Both the position numbers and the translations under genes were made by a program. The notes beneath the pieces are model-generated. The model made no database searches. It was not told the DNA's origin and worked only from the letters and a program-made list of their open reading frames with translations. Of a stretch of 64,000 bases of DNA, positions 17,975-26,547 are shown one piece after another; within the stretch, counting starts at the first letter, position 1; every line of letters begins with the position of its first letter. Source of the DNA: Chryseobacterium jejuense (lineage in GTDB: Bacteria; Bacteroidota; Bacteroidia; Flavobacteriales; Weeksellaceae); assembly GCF_017877355.1 (NCBI RefSeq), contig NZ_JAGIPR010000006.1, positions 124,001 to 188,000 on the forward strand, read 5' to 3'.

Positions 17975-18577
17975 ATGGAAGAAAAAAAGTCTTCGCTTCT
18001 CCACAAAATCTCAAAGGTTATCTCAGATTTTTTCAATCCACTGGTTTCTCTGGTTATCTTTTTTGTGTACATGAGCCTCAGGGAATATACTTTTAAGGAA
18101 GCTCTTCTTTATTTTCTACCTGTATTATTAATGATTATTGCACCGGTCGTCATCTGGCTGGTATGGAATGTAAAAACAGGAAGATATACCAATATGGATG
18201 TTTCCAACCGGGTACAGAGAAAGACACTTTATGTATTTATTGCTGCCTGTGTTGTTGTTTATCTTATTTTCAACTATGTCAAAAATGGATACATTGATCT
18301 GGTTATGCTTTTTATTTTAATCCTGCTTTTTGCTCTTCAAATCAGTAATTTTTTCATTAAAAGTTCAATGCATACTGCATTCAATATATTTGTGGCAGCA
18401 TTATTTTTCACCTTAGACTGGAAAATGGGCCTTGTATGGCTTGGGATCGCCAGCCTGGTAGGACTCACCAGAATTATTTTAAAAAGGCATACGGTAAAAG
18501 AAGTATTTATGGGAGCTGGAATAGCTTTTATGGTATCTTTTATTTATCTTTATTGCAATATACAATTTCAACATTAG
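17975..18577 (+). CDS. PAP2-like integral membrane protein with degenerate active site
   Basis: The 200-residue protein has about six hydrophobic spans. Late segments SSMHTAFN and LTRIILKRHTVKEVFMGA are placed like the PSGH and SRxxxxxHxxxD motifs of type 2 phosphatidic acid phosphatases. The serine-histidine and arginine-histidine pairs are present, but proline is replaced by serine and the last aspartate by glutamate. Activity on a lipid phosphate is possible but unproven. The BlaI-type regulator starts 8 bp downstream, so they are probably cotranscribed. Confidence 0.7.
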   Translation: MEEKKSSLLHKISKVISDFFNPLVSLVIFFVYMSLREYTFKEALLYFLPVLLMIIAPVVIWLVWNVKTGRYTNMDVSNRVQRKTLYVFIAACVVVYLIFNYVKNGYIDLVMLFILILLFALQISNFFIKSSMHTAFNIFVAALFFTLDWKMGLVWLGIASLVGLTRIILKRHTVKEVFMGAGIAFMVSFIYLYCNIQFQH

Positions 18578-18585
18578 AAGCATAT

Positions 18586-19080
18586 ATGAAAATCAATCAT
18601 CTTACCGCCGCAGAAGAAAACTTTATGAAACTGTTTTGGAAAATGGAATCTTTCTATCTGAAGGACGTTATGGAGCAGCATCCGGAACCTAAACCACACC
18701 AAAACACAGTTTCCACATATTTGAAAATATTGGTTGAAAAGGGTTATTTATCTACTGTAAAAGAAGGAAGAATCTTCAAATATACCGTACTTGTTCCGTT
18801 TGAAGAATACAGAAAGTTTCTATTAAAAGAACTTACACACAACTTTTTTAATGATTCAGGAAAGGAAATCCTTGAGTTTTTATTCAGTGAAAAACTGCTT
18901 AATCAAGATGATCTTAAGGGGTATTTTGATCTTAAAATTGAAATCAAGCCTGCGAAAATTGAAGATCCAAAGTTTGAGGTTGCTGATGAGATATTAAATC
19001 CGAAGAAAGAGAAAAAGGTAAAAGCCAGCAAGGACAAAGACAAGGACAAAGAGAAAAAGAAGAAGAAAAAGAAACCATAA
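18586..19080 (+). CDS. BlaI/MecI/CopY family transcriptional repressor
   Basis: The start at 18586 (MKINHLTAAEENFMKLFW) opens a winged-helix domain with the family pattern LTAAEENFM...LKDVMEQ...HQNTVSTYLKILVEKGYLS. The C-terminal half is a helical dimerisation region, ending in a very lysine-rich tail of about 25 residues that probably binds DNA non-specifically or is disordered. BlaI-type repressors usually pair with a membrane protease BlaR1/MecR1, but none is adjacent. Instead a PAP2-like gene lies upstream, so the induction route is unclear. A strong terminator follows directly. Confidence 0.88.
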   Translation: MKINHLTAAEENFMKLFWKMESFYLKDVMEQHPEPKPHQNTVSTYLKILVEKGYLSTVKEGRIFKYTVLVPFEEYRKFLLKELTHNFFNDSGKEILEFLFSEKLLNQDDLKGYFDLKIEIKPAKIEDPKFEVADEILNPKKEKKVKASKDKDKDKEKKKKKKKP

Positions 19081-19083
19081 AAA

Positions 19084-19104
19084 AAGCGGCTTAAAAAGCC
19101 GCTT
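19084..19104. terminator. Bidirectional terminator between blaI-like and RRM genes
   Basis: The stem AAGCGGCTT/AAGCCGCTT with a 3-base loop is flanked by A and T runs. It serves the convergent genes on both sides. Confidence 0.9.
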
Positions 19105-19112
19105 CATATTTT

Positions 19113-19478
19113 TTACCAACGATTTCCGCCGCCGTTACCACCACGGTTACCACCGCCGTAGCCACCGCCACCATTTCCACGGTTGTTACCACCGTAACCT
19201 CCGCCTCTGTTGTTATCGAAGCTTCTTCTTGGCTTCTCTTCTCTTGGCTTAGCTTCAGATACGTTTAATGTTTTTCCGTTGAATTCTTTTTGATTAAGAG
19301 CTTCAATAGCCTGCTGTCCTTCTTCATCACCCATCTCAATGAAACCAAAACCTCTTGAACGGCCAGTTTCTCTGTCTGTTACGATTTTAGCTGATGATAC
19401 ATCACCAAATTCTGCAAATAGATCGTGCAACTCATACTCTTTAGTTGCGTAATTGATGTTTGAAACAAAAATGTTCAT
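19113..19478 (-). CDS. Glycine-rich RNA-recognition-motif protein
   Basis: The start at 19478 gives 121 residues: one RRM (residues 1 to about 80) with RNP2 IFVSNI and RNP1 RGFGFIEM, then a Gly/Asn/Arg-rich tail (GGGYGGNNRG type). Proteins of this design occur in cyanobacteria and Bacteroidota, bind RNA and are often cold-induced. A longer reading from 19583 would add 35 aromatic, unrelated residues and cross the probable promoter, so it is rejected. It is monocistronic, with a promoter about 80 bp upstream. Confidence 0.93.
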   Translation of the reverse strand: MNIFVSNINYATKEYELHDLFAEFGDVSSAKIVTDRETGRSRGFGFIEMGDEEGQQAIEALNQKEFNGKTLNVSEAKPREEKPRRSFDNNRGGGYGGNNRGNGGGGYGGGNRGGNGGGNRW

Positions 19479-19557
19479 TTTAAAATAAATTAAAAAATTA
19501 ATAAAAATTTGGTATATAAAAGAAAAGCAACATAAATTAATGAACAAATATTGATTC

Positions 19558-19565
19558 CAAATATA
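19558..19565 (-). promoter_or_regulatory. -7 element for the RRM gene
   Basis: The minus strand reads TATATTTG, 79 bases before the ATG at 19478, implying a 5' leader of roughly 75 bases. This is longer than for most genes here. Confidence 0.5.
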
Positions 19566-19888
19566 AACGTATGCAAGATACAATTAAAAACTTTAAATCA
19601 AAGCTTTTTTTATCTCTTTCTCACATTGGTTTGAATTTAAATTATATATTTCATTAAAAAATACAAGTAAATATTTGATTACAAGCGTTTTAAGGTTAAA
19701 AGTTATTGAAAAGTTAAAGTTAGTTAACATAATAAATTATCCCTCAAAGTAATTGTAAAAAGAAATAATTGTTCGTCAAAACTCACAGCTATCAATAGCC
19801 AACCGGATGATATTAGCAAGATATAGAGAATAGCAGTATATTTATGACTCTTTTTAATATCATATAATACAGCCTTTAATCGGATTTT
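19566..19888. other. Intergenic gap between RRM gene and DUF6157 gene
   Basis: This is a divergent, AT-rich region of about 320 bp. No gene, riboswitch-like structure or repeat was recognised. Promoters for both flanking genes must lie here. Confidence 0.35.
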
Positions 19889-20305
19889 ATGATGAAACAA
19901 CATTCCACCAATTACACCAATACCCTTATAGAAGTCGCAGAAGATTGTCCCGTTTCCCAGGCACAGATTCCCCCTGAAAAGAAAGAAAAGACATTAGCGA
20001 ATCTTCAATATGAAAAGATCAGTAAGAATCCTTATCAATATACTTCCGATGATATTATTTTTGAATGTTATGTTTTTAAGAATGCTATTTCAGAGAATGA
20101 AAAACCAGAGGTAAGAGACCAATTCTTTTCCAAAGGCCAAGCATGCCTTCGATCTTCTCCTCTAGCCAAAAGATACGGATTCGGGTTTCATTATAATAAG
20201 GAAGGAAAAGTAGCCCTATACCCAAGAGAAAGCGAAGAGTATCAAAAGTTGTTAAACGATCCTAATATTACAAAGACAAAAGCAATGCGTTCCAAAAGAA
20301 AATGA
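19889..20305 (+). CDS. DUF6157-type conserved protein
   Basis: The 138-residue soluble protein matches the shape I associate with DUF6157: NTLIEVAEDCPVSQAQIPP near the start, ISKNPYQYTSDDIIFE in the middle, a KGQACLRSSPLAKRYGFG block and a conserved YPRESEEYQKL ending. No catalytic motif is evident and I know of no assigned function. Two adjacent ATGs can start it. It is 96 bp upstream of the thioesterase gene, which has its own promoter, so it is probably independent. Confidence 0.7.
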   Translation: MMKQHSTNYTNTLIEVAEDCPVSQAQIPPEKKEKTLANLQYEKISKNPYQYTSDDIIFECYVFKNAISENEKPEVRDQFFSKGQACLRSSPLAKRYGFGFHYNKEGKVALYPRESEEYQKLLNDPNITKTKAMRSKRK

Positions 20306-20349
20306 TTGAGAAAATGAATAATTCTCTTCAGATCAATAAATACGATTCT

Positions 20350-20381
20350 TTTGATAACCCCAGCTTTTAACACTAGATTTG
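20350..20381 (+). promoter_or_regulatory. Promoter of the thioesterase/HMA-AraC unit
   Basis: TTTG at 20350-20353 and TAGATTTG at 20374-20381 are 20 bp apart. The box lies downstream of the ATG at 20351, which supports translation from 20402 instead. Confidence 0.7.
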
Positions 20382-20401
20382 TACTGCAAATTATTAAGAA
20401 C

Positions 20402-20797
20402 ATGAACTACCATACAAGAAAATGGGTAAAACCCGAAGATTTAAATCCTAATCACTCACTATTCGGAGGAAGACTTTTACAATGGATAGATGAAGAAGCA
20501 GCATTATATGCCATCATTCAGCTTGAAAACACTAAAGTAGTTACTAAATTTATTTCAGAGATCAATTTTGTAAGCTCCGCAAAACAGGGAGATATTATAG
20601 AAATTGGTATTGAAGCCACTCATTTTGGCTCCTCCTCTATTACTTTAAAATGCAATGTCCGTAATAAAATGACTCATCAGACGATTATCACAGTTGATAA
20701 AATTGTTATGGTTAATCTGGATAGCGAAGGAAATCCTGCTCCACATGGTAAAACCCAGATTGAGTTTGTAAAAGACAGATTAAACAGCGGAGCATGA
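20402..20797 (+). CDS. Acyl-CoA thioesterase, hotdog fold (YciA-like)
   Basis: The 131-residue protein has the hotdog thioesterase pattern: HSLFGGRLLQWIDEEAALYA, with the aspartate/glutamate on the central helix, VTKFISEINFVSSAKQGDIIEI and MTHQTIITVDKIVMV strands. Such enzymes hydrolyse acyl-CoA in the cytoplasm; the chain length is not predictable. The start follows from the promoter at 20350-20381. Its stop overlaps the start of the metal-sensor-like regulator by four bases (ATGA). This is an odd partnership of lipid enzyme and metal regulator that may only reflect operon packing. Confidence 0.88.
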   Translation: MNYHTRKWVKPEDLNPNHSLFGGRLLQWIDEEAALYAIIQLENTKVVTKFISEINFVSSAKQGDIIEIGIEATHFGSSSITLKCNVRNKMTHQTIITVDKIVMVNLDSEGNPAPHGKTQIEFVKDRLNSGA

Positions 20798-21354
20798 AGA
20801 TCTTCATCAAAAATATGGTCTGCAACAGATGCATTGCTGCAGTAGAAACCATCTTTAATAATGCAGATATAAAAACCAGCTCCGTTATTCTGGGAGAAGT
20901 AGAAACAGAATCGGAAGTTTCTCCAACCATTATGCAGTCCATTGAAGAAACCCTGCTTGCAACCGGTTTTGAAAGAATCATGGACTCTTCACATCAGCTT
21001 ATTGAGAAAATTAAAAATCTCGTCATTGTAAAAATCAGTGAACTTGACATTGATGAAGATTTTCTTCTTTCTGAATTTTTAAGTTCTAGACTTCACAAAG
21101 ATTACAGTTCGCTTTCAAAAACATTTTCACAGAATGAGAATATTACGCTGGAACAGTTTTTTATCCTTCAGAAAATAGAAAAAGTAAAGGAACTCCTTTT
21201 ATATAATGAGTTCAACCTTACAGAAATTGCAGGAAAATTGGGTTATAAAAGTGTCCAGCATCTTTCTACCCAATTCCGTAATGTTACCGGATTTACACCT
21301 ACTGAGTTCAAGAAATTAAAAGACCATCACAGGAAACCCCTTGATGGCCTTTAA
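20794..21354 (+). CDS. HMA-like domain fused to AraC-type helix-turn-helix regulator
   Basis: Residues 1 to about 70 resemble a heavy-metal-associated domain, with Cys10 and Cys13 in MVCNRC and the beta-alpha-beta pattern including a VETIF helix. Residues about 90-180 are an AraC-type DNA-binding region, with LTEIAGKLGYKSVQHLSTQFRNVTGFTPTEFKKL matching the second helix-turn-helix. It likely senses Cu+ or another soft metal through the CxxC pair and controls metal resistance. The P1B ATPase gene 188 bp downstream is the obvious target. An inverted repeat lies between them. Confidence 0.82.
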   Translation: MKIFIKNMVCNRCIAAVETIFNNADIKTSSVILGEVETESEVSPTIMQSIEETLLATGFERIMDSSHQLIEKIKNLVIVKISELDIDEDFLLSEFLSSRLHKDYSSLSKTFSQNENITLEQFFILQKIEKVKELLLYNEFNLTEIAGKLGYKSVQHLSTQFRNVTGFTPTEFKKLKDHHRKPLDGL

Positions 21355-21355
21355 T

Positions 21356-21466
21356 TGGGTTGGAGAGTATTAGAGTTTGAGAGTCGGAGCGTTCGAATGT
21401 AATAGGGTTTGATATTACAGCAAATAATCAATCACTCCGCCACTCTAATACTCTCAAATCCAAATT
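21356..21466. repeat. Long imperfect inverted repeat between metal regulator and P1B ATPase
   Basis: GAGAGTATTAGAGT (21363-21376) is exactly complementary to 21442-21455. Further pairing extends on both sides (ttgg.../...ccaa and cggag/ctccg). The arms are about 28-37 bases around a loop of some 45 bases. It starts right after the regulator's stop and may be a terminator-like structure or a dispersed repeat. Confidence 0.7.
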
Positions 21467-21514
21467 CTATAACTATTATCCTTAAATTTATAACAACCTT
21501 AGATTTTCATTTTG

Positions 21515-21522
21515 GAAATTTG
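21515..21522 (+). promoter_or_regulatory. Possible -7 element for the P1B ATPase
   Basis: GAAATTTG differs from TAnnTTTG in the first base only. The same octamer precedes three other genes in the window. It ends 19 bases before the ATG at 21542. Confidence 0.4.
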
Positions 21523-21541
21523 TACTATAAATTTAAGACTC

Positions 21542-24397
21542 ATGGAACAACAGTATAAAATACTCGGAATGACCTGTTCAGGTTGCCAGAAAAAAATATC
21601 CAATCAACTGAACAGCATTAACGGGGTTACAGCCGATGTAAATCTGGAAGACAACACCGCCACCATCACTTCTGACCATGTGGTTGCTCTTTCGGTTTTA
21701 AATGATTCCCTGGCAGAAATAGGAAAATACAGACTGGAAGATCCCAACAATCCAGAAAAAGCTTTTATAAAACCTCAGGATCGCGTATCACCATCTTCAG
21801 TATATTATTGTCCGATGGAATGCGAAGGAGATAAAGTATATTTCAAACAGGGAGAAAGATGTCCGGATTGTAATATGTACTTAGTTCCGATTGAGGAAAA
21901 GTTAGCAAAAGACCCTAACCATAAGCCTACTTATTCAGCCACCAATCTTCCTGAAAATTTTAAAGACAATGTTGGGAAATACTATTGTCCAATGTTCTGT
22001 GAAGGAGATAAAGTGTATCATGAAAAAGGAGACTGTCCTATATGCCATATGCATTTGGAAGAAATCTCTGAAAATATGGCTAAAAATGCAGTTTCACATC
22101 ATAGCCATTCACATTCTCACGCTCATAATCACAGCCACCATCATGAAGCGCCTAAAGTTACTGATGAAATGGAAGGAAAATACTACTGCCCAATGTATTG
22201 TGAGGGAGACAAAACTTATGATTCCAACGTGGGATGTCCGGTTTGTGGAATGGATCTGGTAAAATATCCGGAAAAGAAAACTGCAAAATATACCTGCCCG
22301 ATGCATCCTGAAATCATTAGTGATGAACCGGGAAGCTGCTCTATCTGTGGAATGGATCTGGTAAGAATGCCCGACAGCGGAGATGATGATGAAGATGAGA
22401 CCTACAACATCCTGAAAAGAAAATTTCTGATTTCACTCACATTTACTGTCCCTGTTTTTATACTCTCCATGGGTGGAATGTTCATTAACTTTCCATTCTC
22501 CCATCAGATTCAGGGGCTTATTGAATTAGCACTAACCCTACCCGTTATGTTTTATTCAGGATGGTTCCTGTTAAAAAGAGGTTGGGTTTCATTTAAAACA
22601 TGGAACCTTAATATGTTCAGTTTAATTGCTCTTGGTGTAGCCGCTGCATTTATTTTCAGTATTACAGCCATAGCTTTCCCAGATATCATTCCTCATGAAA
22701 TCCGTGGGCATAATCATGAAATCCCATTATACTTTGAGGCAGTCTGTGTTATTCTGACCCTTGTTATTCTGGGACAATTAATGGAAGCTGCTGCTCATAA
22801 AAAAACAGGAAATGCCATCAAAGAACTCATGAACCTGTCTCCGGATGAAGCCAATCTTATCGTGAATGGCGAAGAAAAAAAAGTATTGCTTTCTCAGGTG
22901 AAAATCGGGGATTTATTAAAGGTTAAACCAGGTGAAAAAATTCCGGTTGACGGGAAAATTATAGAAGGCAGCTCCATTGTAGATGAAAGTATGATTACCG
23001 GAGAACCTATTCCTGTTGAAAAAACAGTTGATGATAAAGTCTCTTCAGGAACTATTAACGGAAATCAGGTATTCATCATGACAGCTGAAAAAGTAGGTGA
23101 TGAAACCTTACTTTCACAGATCATTAAAATGGTAAATGAAGCCAGCCGAAGCAGAGCTCCTATTCAAAAGCTAACGGACAAAGTATCAAAAGTATTTGTT
23201 CCGGTTGTCATCCTTATTGCTGCTCTTACTTTTGTCTCATGGCAGTTCTTTGGCCCGGAAGGAAAAAGAAGTTTATTTGCCTTCGTGAATGCTGTAGCTG
23301 TTTTAATTGTAGCATGTCCTTGTGCTTTAGGACTGGCAACCCCTATGTCTTTAATGGTAGGAATTGGAAAAGGAGCTAAAAACGGGATCTTAATCAAAAA
23401 TGCAGAAGCCTTGGAACAAATGAATAAGGTAAACGTTTTGATTACTGATAAAACAGGAACCTTAACCGAAGGAAAACCTTCAGTAGAGTATATTGAAACA
23501 GTAAACAATGAAGATAAAAGCCAGATTTTAAAGCTTGCCTTTTCACTGAATCAAAACTCTGAGCATCCGCTCTCCAATGCAGTTATTAAAAGAGCAAAGG
23601 ATGAAAATATATCCGCTGAAAAGGTGGATCAGTTTGAAAACGTTTCAGGAAAAGGAGTAAAAGGAAACATCAACGGAAAAACAGCTTATCTTGGAAATGA
23701 GAGCTTATTAACGTCTCATCAGATCCAGATTCCCAACGCATTAAAACAGAAAGCAGTAGAAGTACAATCAAAGGCTCACACGATTTCTTATGTGGCACAG
23801 GATCAGAATGTGTTAGGATTTATCAGCTTTACGGATAAAATTAAAGCGAGTTCTAAAAAAGCCGTAGAACGATTAATGAGTGAAGGTGTTGACGTCATTA
23901 TGATGACCGGAGACAACGAACACACCGCAAAAGCTGTTGCTGAAGAACTAGGAATTAAACATTTTAAAGCCAACTGTCTTCCTGAAGACAAACTGAATGA
24001 AGTAAAAAAATTACAGCAACAAGGTAAAATTGTAGCCATGACCGGAGACGGAATTAACGATTCTCCTGCCCTTGCCCAATCCGATATAGGAATTGCGATG
24101 GGAACCGGTACCGATGTAGCCATTGAAAGCGCTGAAATAACCTTATTAAAAGGAGATATTTTAGGAGTAGCCAAAGCAAAATTATTAAGCGAAAAACTTC
24201 TTAAAAACATTAAAGAAAACCTATTTTTCGCCTTTATCTACAATGTTTTGGGAATTCCGGTTGCAGCAGGGTTATTGTATCCATTCTTTGGAATTCTGTT
24301 ATCACCGATGATTGCAGCAGCAGCAATGAGCGTCAGTTCATTATCCGTTATTCTGAATTCATTGAGATTAAACTCAGTGGATCTGGAGATCAAGTAA
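21542..24397 (+). CDS. P1B-type copper/heavy-metal exporting ATPase with multiple metal-binding modules
   Basis: The 951-residue inner-membrane pump expels soft-metal ions at the cost of ATP. Its N-terminus is an HMA domain (Cys12, Cys15) followed by four short CPM...C-x-x-C/M modules at about 88-117, 147-175, 214-243 and 250-276. A histidine-rich stretch (about 186-201) lies between modules 2 and 3. The pump core has the CPC ion site ([12 protein letters not shown]), DKTGT phosphorylation motif, SEHPLS and GDGIND. CPC points to Cu+/Ag+. The start at 21542 is preferred to an earlier ATG because the probable promoter box overlaps that longer start. Most relatives have one or two N-terminal modules. 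Confidence 0.96.
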   Translation: MEQQYKILGMTCSGCQKKISNQLNSINGVTADVNLEDNTATITSDHVVALSVLNDSLAEIGKYRLEDPNNPEKAFIKPQDRVSPSSVYYCPMECEGDKVYFKQGERCPDCNMYLVPIEEKLAKDPNHKPTYSATNLPENFKDNVGKYYCPMFCEGDKVYHEKGDCPICHMHLEEISENMAKNAVSHHSHSHSHAHNHSHHHEAPKVTDEMEGKYYCPMYCEGDKTYDSNVGCPVCGMDLVKYPEKKTAKYTCPMHPEIISDEPGSCSICGMDLVRMPDSGDDDEDETYNILKRKFLISLTFTVPVFILSMGGMFINFPFSHQIQGLIELALTLPVMFYSGWFLLKRGWVSFKTWNLNMFSLIALGVAAAFIFSITAIAFPDIIPHEIRGHNHEIPLYFEAVCVILTLVILGQLMEAAAHKKTGNAIKELMNLSPDEANLIVNGEEKKVLLSQVKIGDLLKVKPGEKIPVDGKIIEGSSIVDESMITGEPIPVEKTVDDKVSSGTINGNQVFIMTAEKVGDETLLSQIIKMVNEASRSRAPIQKLTDKVSKVFVPVVILIAALTFVSWQFFGPEGKRSLFAFVNAVAVLIVACPCALGLATPMSLMVGIGKGAKNGILIKNAEALEQMNKVNVLITDKTGTLTEGKPSVEYIETVNNEDKSQILKLAFSLNQNSEHPLSNAVIKRAKDENISAEKVDQFENVSGKGVKGNINGKTAYLGNESLLTSHQIQIPNALKQKAVEVQSKAHTISYVAQDQNVLGFISFTDKIKASSKKAVERLMSEGVDVIMMTGDNEHTAKAVAEELGIKHFKANCLPEDKLNEVKKLQQQGKIVAMTGDGINDSPALAQSDIGIAMGTGTDVAIESAEITLLKGDILGVAKAKLLSEKLLKNIKENLFFAFIYNVLGIPVAAGLLYPFFGILLSPMIAAAAMSVSSLSVILNSLRLNSVDLEIK

Positions 24398-24416
24398 TAT
24401 TTTTAAGACATACATA

Positions 24417-24448
24417 AAAGCCTTTTCATACTGAGATGAAAAGGCTTT
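24417..24448 (+). terminator. Terminator of the P1B ATPase
   Basis: A 13-bp stem, AAAGCCTTTTCAT/ATGAAAAGGCTTT, with a 6-base loop is followed by a T-rich tract. Confidence 0.9.
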
Positions 24449-24891
24449 TTATTTTTAAATACATCTGAGTAACACCATTTTTCTTCATTCTTTTGCTTGA
24501 ATTCTATGTTTTTAAAACCATCTTTATTATAAAAAAATAATCTCTTACTATAAGGATACCAAAACTTTTCGGAAAAGCTGTTTTCAGGCTAAAGTAATAA
24601 TCAGCGTATATTAAAATTTTACTAATAAAAAATTAATTCCCTATCAATTGAAGAATATCGTTACTTCAACAAAAATAGAGAAAGACTATCGTTTTACCAT
24701 TTATAAATGTTAAGATTTACAGAAAACAAAACCATAACTTAACAATGGGTACTTTAATAAAAAAAGGCTTTAAAATAAAGTTCTTAAAATAAACTTAAAA
24801 ACAGAAAACACAGAGAAGCATGGCATATAATTTGTTAACATTCAATCGTTATTTTTAACGATTTTTAACAATTTAAATTCCAATTATCTTT
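24449..24891. other. Long AT-rich intergenic region upstream of the polysaccharide deacetylase gene
   Basis: No gene is visible in this 443 bp stretch. A small inverted repeat, AATCGTT/AACGATT, lies at 24844-24863, close to the deacetylase start, and could be a regulatory site. No repeat family found elsewhere in the window is recognisable here. Confidence 0.35.
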
Positions 24892-25752
24892 ATGAGAAAA
24901 TTTTTTGCGGGAAAGTCAACAAATAAGGCTTTTCTCGGGATGTTTGCATTGATGAGTGCAACTTCAGTAGTATTACACAGCTGTAATTTTAAAAATGATG
25001 TGAATGACACCGTGAGTTCACAGGAACATCCTACCGCAGAAACTACCCCCAAAATGGACGATGAGAGTGTAGATCCGGACAAAAGAGTAATCTACCTTAC
25101 CTTTGATGATGGTCCTAATCAGGGAACAGAAAATCTTCTAAAGATTCTTGACAAAAGAAATGTGTGTGCCACTGCTTTTTTAGTAGGAAGACATGCCTAT
25201 GGAAGTACAAAGCAAAAAAATGATTTTAAGCTTTTAAAGGAAAGCCCTCTTATTGAATTGGCTAACCATAGCTTCACCCATGCCCATAACAAGTACTCTG
25301 CCTTTTATAAAAGTGCTGATGCAGTGGTACGTGATTTTGATATTGCCAAAGACAGCCTGAAGCTTCACGATAAAATAGCAAGAACTCCCGGAAGAAATAT
25401 CTGGAGACTTAACAATATTAATATAACCGATATCAAAAGTTCTACTGCGGCTGCAGATGGTCTTAAAAGAGCAGGTTATAAAGTGATCGGTTGGGATCTT
25501 GAATGGAGACCCACTCATAAGATGACCTTGAAAGGAAGTCATGAAGCTATGCTTAAAAAAGTAGACAGCATCTTCCTTAATGACCTTGAAAAAACTTCAA
25601 GACACCTGGTTTTCCTTACTCACGACCAATACCTTAGAGATACCGACTCCATCAACGAATTGGATCTGTTTATTGAAAAATTGCAAAAAAGCAACAAGTT
25701 TGTTTTCAGAAAAATCTCTCAGTATCCCAAAATCAAGGAGGTATTGAACTAG
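24892..25752 (+). CDS. Polysaccharide deacetylase (NodB domain) lipoprotein
   Basis: The protein has an N-terminal hydrophobic segment ending in VVLHSC, with Cys31 as the probable lipidation site, and a low-complexity linker to about residue 60. The NodB domain follows: motif 1 FDDGP (71-75, with catalytic Asp72 and metal-binding Asp73), motif 2 NHSFTH (His126, His130), motif 3 RTPGRNIW and a late LTHD with the catalytic histidine. Such enzymes remove acetyl groups from N-acetylglucosamine polymers or peptidoglycan in the periplasm. The substrate is not predictable. Confidence 0.93.
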   Translation: MRKFFAGKSTNKAFLGMFALMSATSVVLHSCNFKNDVNDTVSSQEHPTAETTPKMDDESVDPDKRVIYLTFDDGPNQGTENLLKILDKRNVCATAFLVGRHAYGSTKQKNDFKLLKESPLIELANHSFTHAHNKYSAFYKSADAVVRDFDIAKDSLKLHDKIARTPGRNIWRLNNINITDIKSSTAAADGLKRAGYKVIGWDLEWRPTHKMTLKGSHEAMLKKVDSIFLNDLEKTSRHLVFLTHDQYLRDTDSINELDLFIEKLQKSNKFVFRKISQYPKIKEVLN

Positions 25753-25756
25753 TTTA

Positions 25757-25782
25757 AGAATTGAAAAAAATTCTGTTTTTTT
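25757..25782 (+). terminator. Weak terminator of the deacetylase gene
   Basis: The short stem AGAATT/AATTCT is followed by GTTTTTTTC, just after the stop. The 6-bp stem makes this less certain than the other terminators. Confidence 0.45.
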
Positions 25783-25796
25783 CTATAGGTTTAAAC

Positions 25797-25827
25797 TTTG
25801 AACCTTAGCCTAAATTTCGGAAATTTG
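25797..25827 (+). promoter_or_regulatory. Promoter of the YggS-type gene, variant -7 box
   Basis: TTTG at 25797-25800 and GAAATTTG at 25820-25827 are 19 bp apart. The ATG follows only 5 bases after the box, which would put the transcript start at or next to the start codon. Confidence 0.6.
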
Positions 25828-25832
25828 CATTT

Positions 25833-26492
25833 ATGAGTATTAAAGAAAATTATAAAGCGATACAGGATCAACTTACTTCCGGTGCACAACTGGTTGCCGT
25901 TTCAAAAACGCATCCGGTTTCTGCTATTCAGGAGGTTTATGATCTTGGACAAAGAGTCTTTGGAGAAAATAAGGTTCAGGAACTGATGGAAAAGGCCCCT
26001 CTCCTGCCTCAGGATATTCAATGGCATCTGATTGGACACCTTCAGACCAATAAAGTAAAGTATATCGCTCCATTCATAGATACGATCCAAAGTGTAGATT
26101 CAGAAAAACTATTGGCTGAAATCAACAAAGAAGCTGGTAAAAACAACAGATCTATTAAAGTGTTGCTTCAGGTGAAAATCGCCGCAGAAGAAAGTAAATT
26201 CGGACTTGAAATATCAGAAGCGAAAGCTATTTTCAAACAATATATTGATGGTAATTTCCCTCATATTGAAATTACCGGCTTAATGGGAATGGCAACTTTT
26301 ACAGATAATGAGCCACAGATCAGAAAAGAATTTTTAACTTTAAAGATGCTTTTTGATGAATTAAATCAACTAAAATCTTTAAAAACCTTATCGATGGGAA
26401 TGAGTGACGATTTCCCTGTTGCGATTGAATGTGGTGCTAACTCTGTGAGGGTTGGATCTGCAATTTTCGGAAGAAGAGACTATTTCCAATAG
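25833..26492 (+). CDS. YggS/PLPBP family pyridoxal-phosphate homeostasis protein
   Basis: This is a single-domain fold-type III PLP protein of 219 residues. The PLP lysine is Lys25 in VAVSKTHP. Other family segments are GENKVQELMEKA, WHLIGHLQTNKVK, the LMGMATF block and SMGMSDDFPVAIECGANSVRVGSAIFG, which holds the phosphate-binding part. Members have no known reaction and regulate free PLP and amino-acid pools. The gene is complete and preceded by a good promoter that leaves almost no leader. Confidence 0.95.
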   Translation: MSIKENYKAIQDQLTSGAQLVAVSKTHPVSAIQEVYDLGQRVFGENKVQELMEKAPLLPQDIQWHLIGHLQTNKVKYIAPFIDTIQSVDSEKLLAEINKEAGKNNRSIKVLLQVKIAAEESKFGLEISEAKAIFKQYIDGNFPHIEITGLMGMATFTDNEPQIRKEFLTLKMLFDELNQLKSLKTLSMGMSDDFPVAIECGANSVRVGSAIFGRRDYFQ

Positions 26493-26508
26493 AATTTTAG
26501 GTATAGTT

Positions 26509-26542
26509 TTTGCTAATAATTGAAACAAAAAATCTAAATTTG
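26509..26542 (+). promoter_or_regulatory. Promoter of the NtrC-like regulator gene
   Basis: TTTG at 26509-26512 and TAAATTTG at 26535-26542 are 22 bp apart. The ATG at 26548 begins 5 bases after the box, again implying a very short or absent leader. Confidence 0.6.
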
Positions 26543-26547
26543 CGACT

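Noticed and set aside
18436..18585. Longer N-terminus for the BlaI-type repressor
   Set aside because: This part overlaps the PAP2-like gene in another frame and does not match the family; the family start is at 18586.
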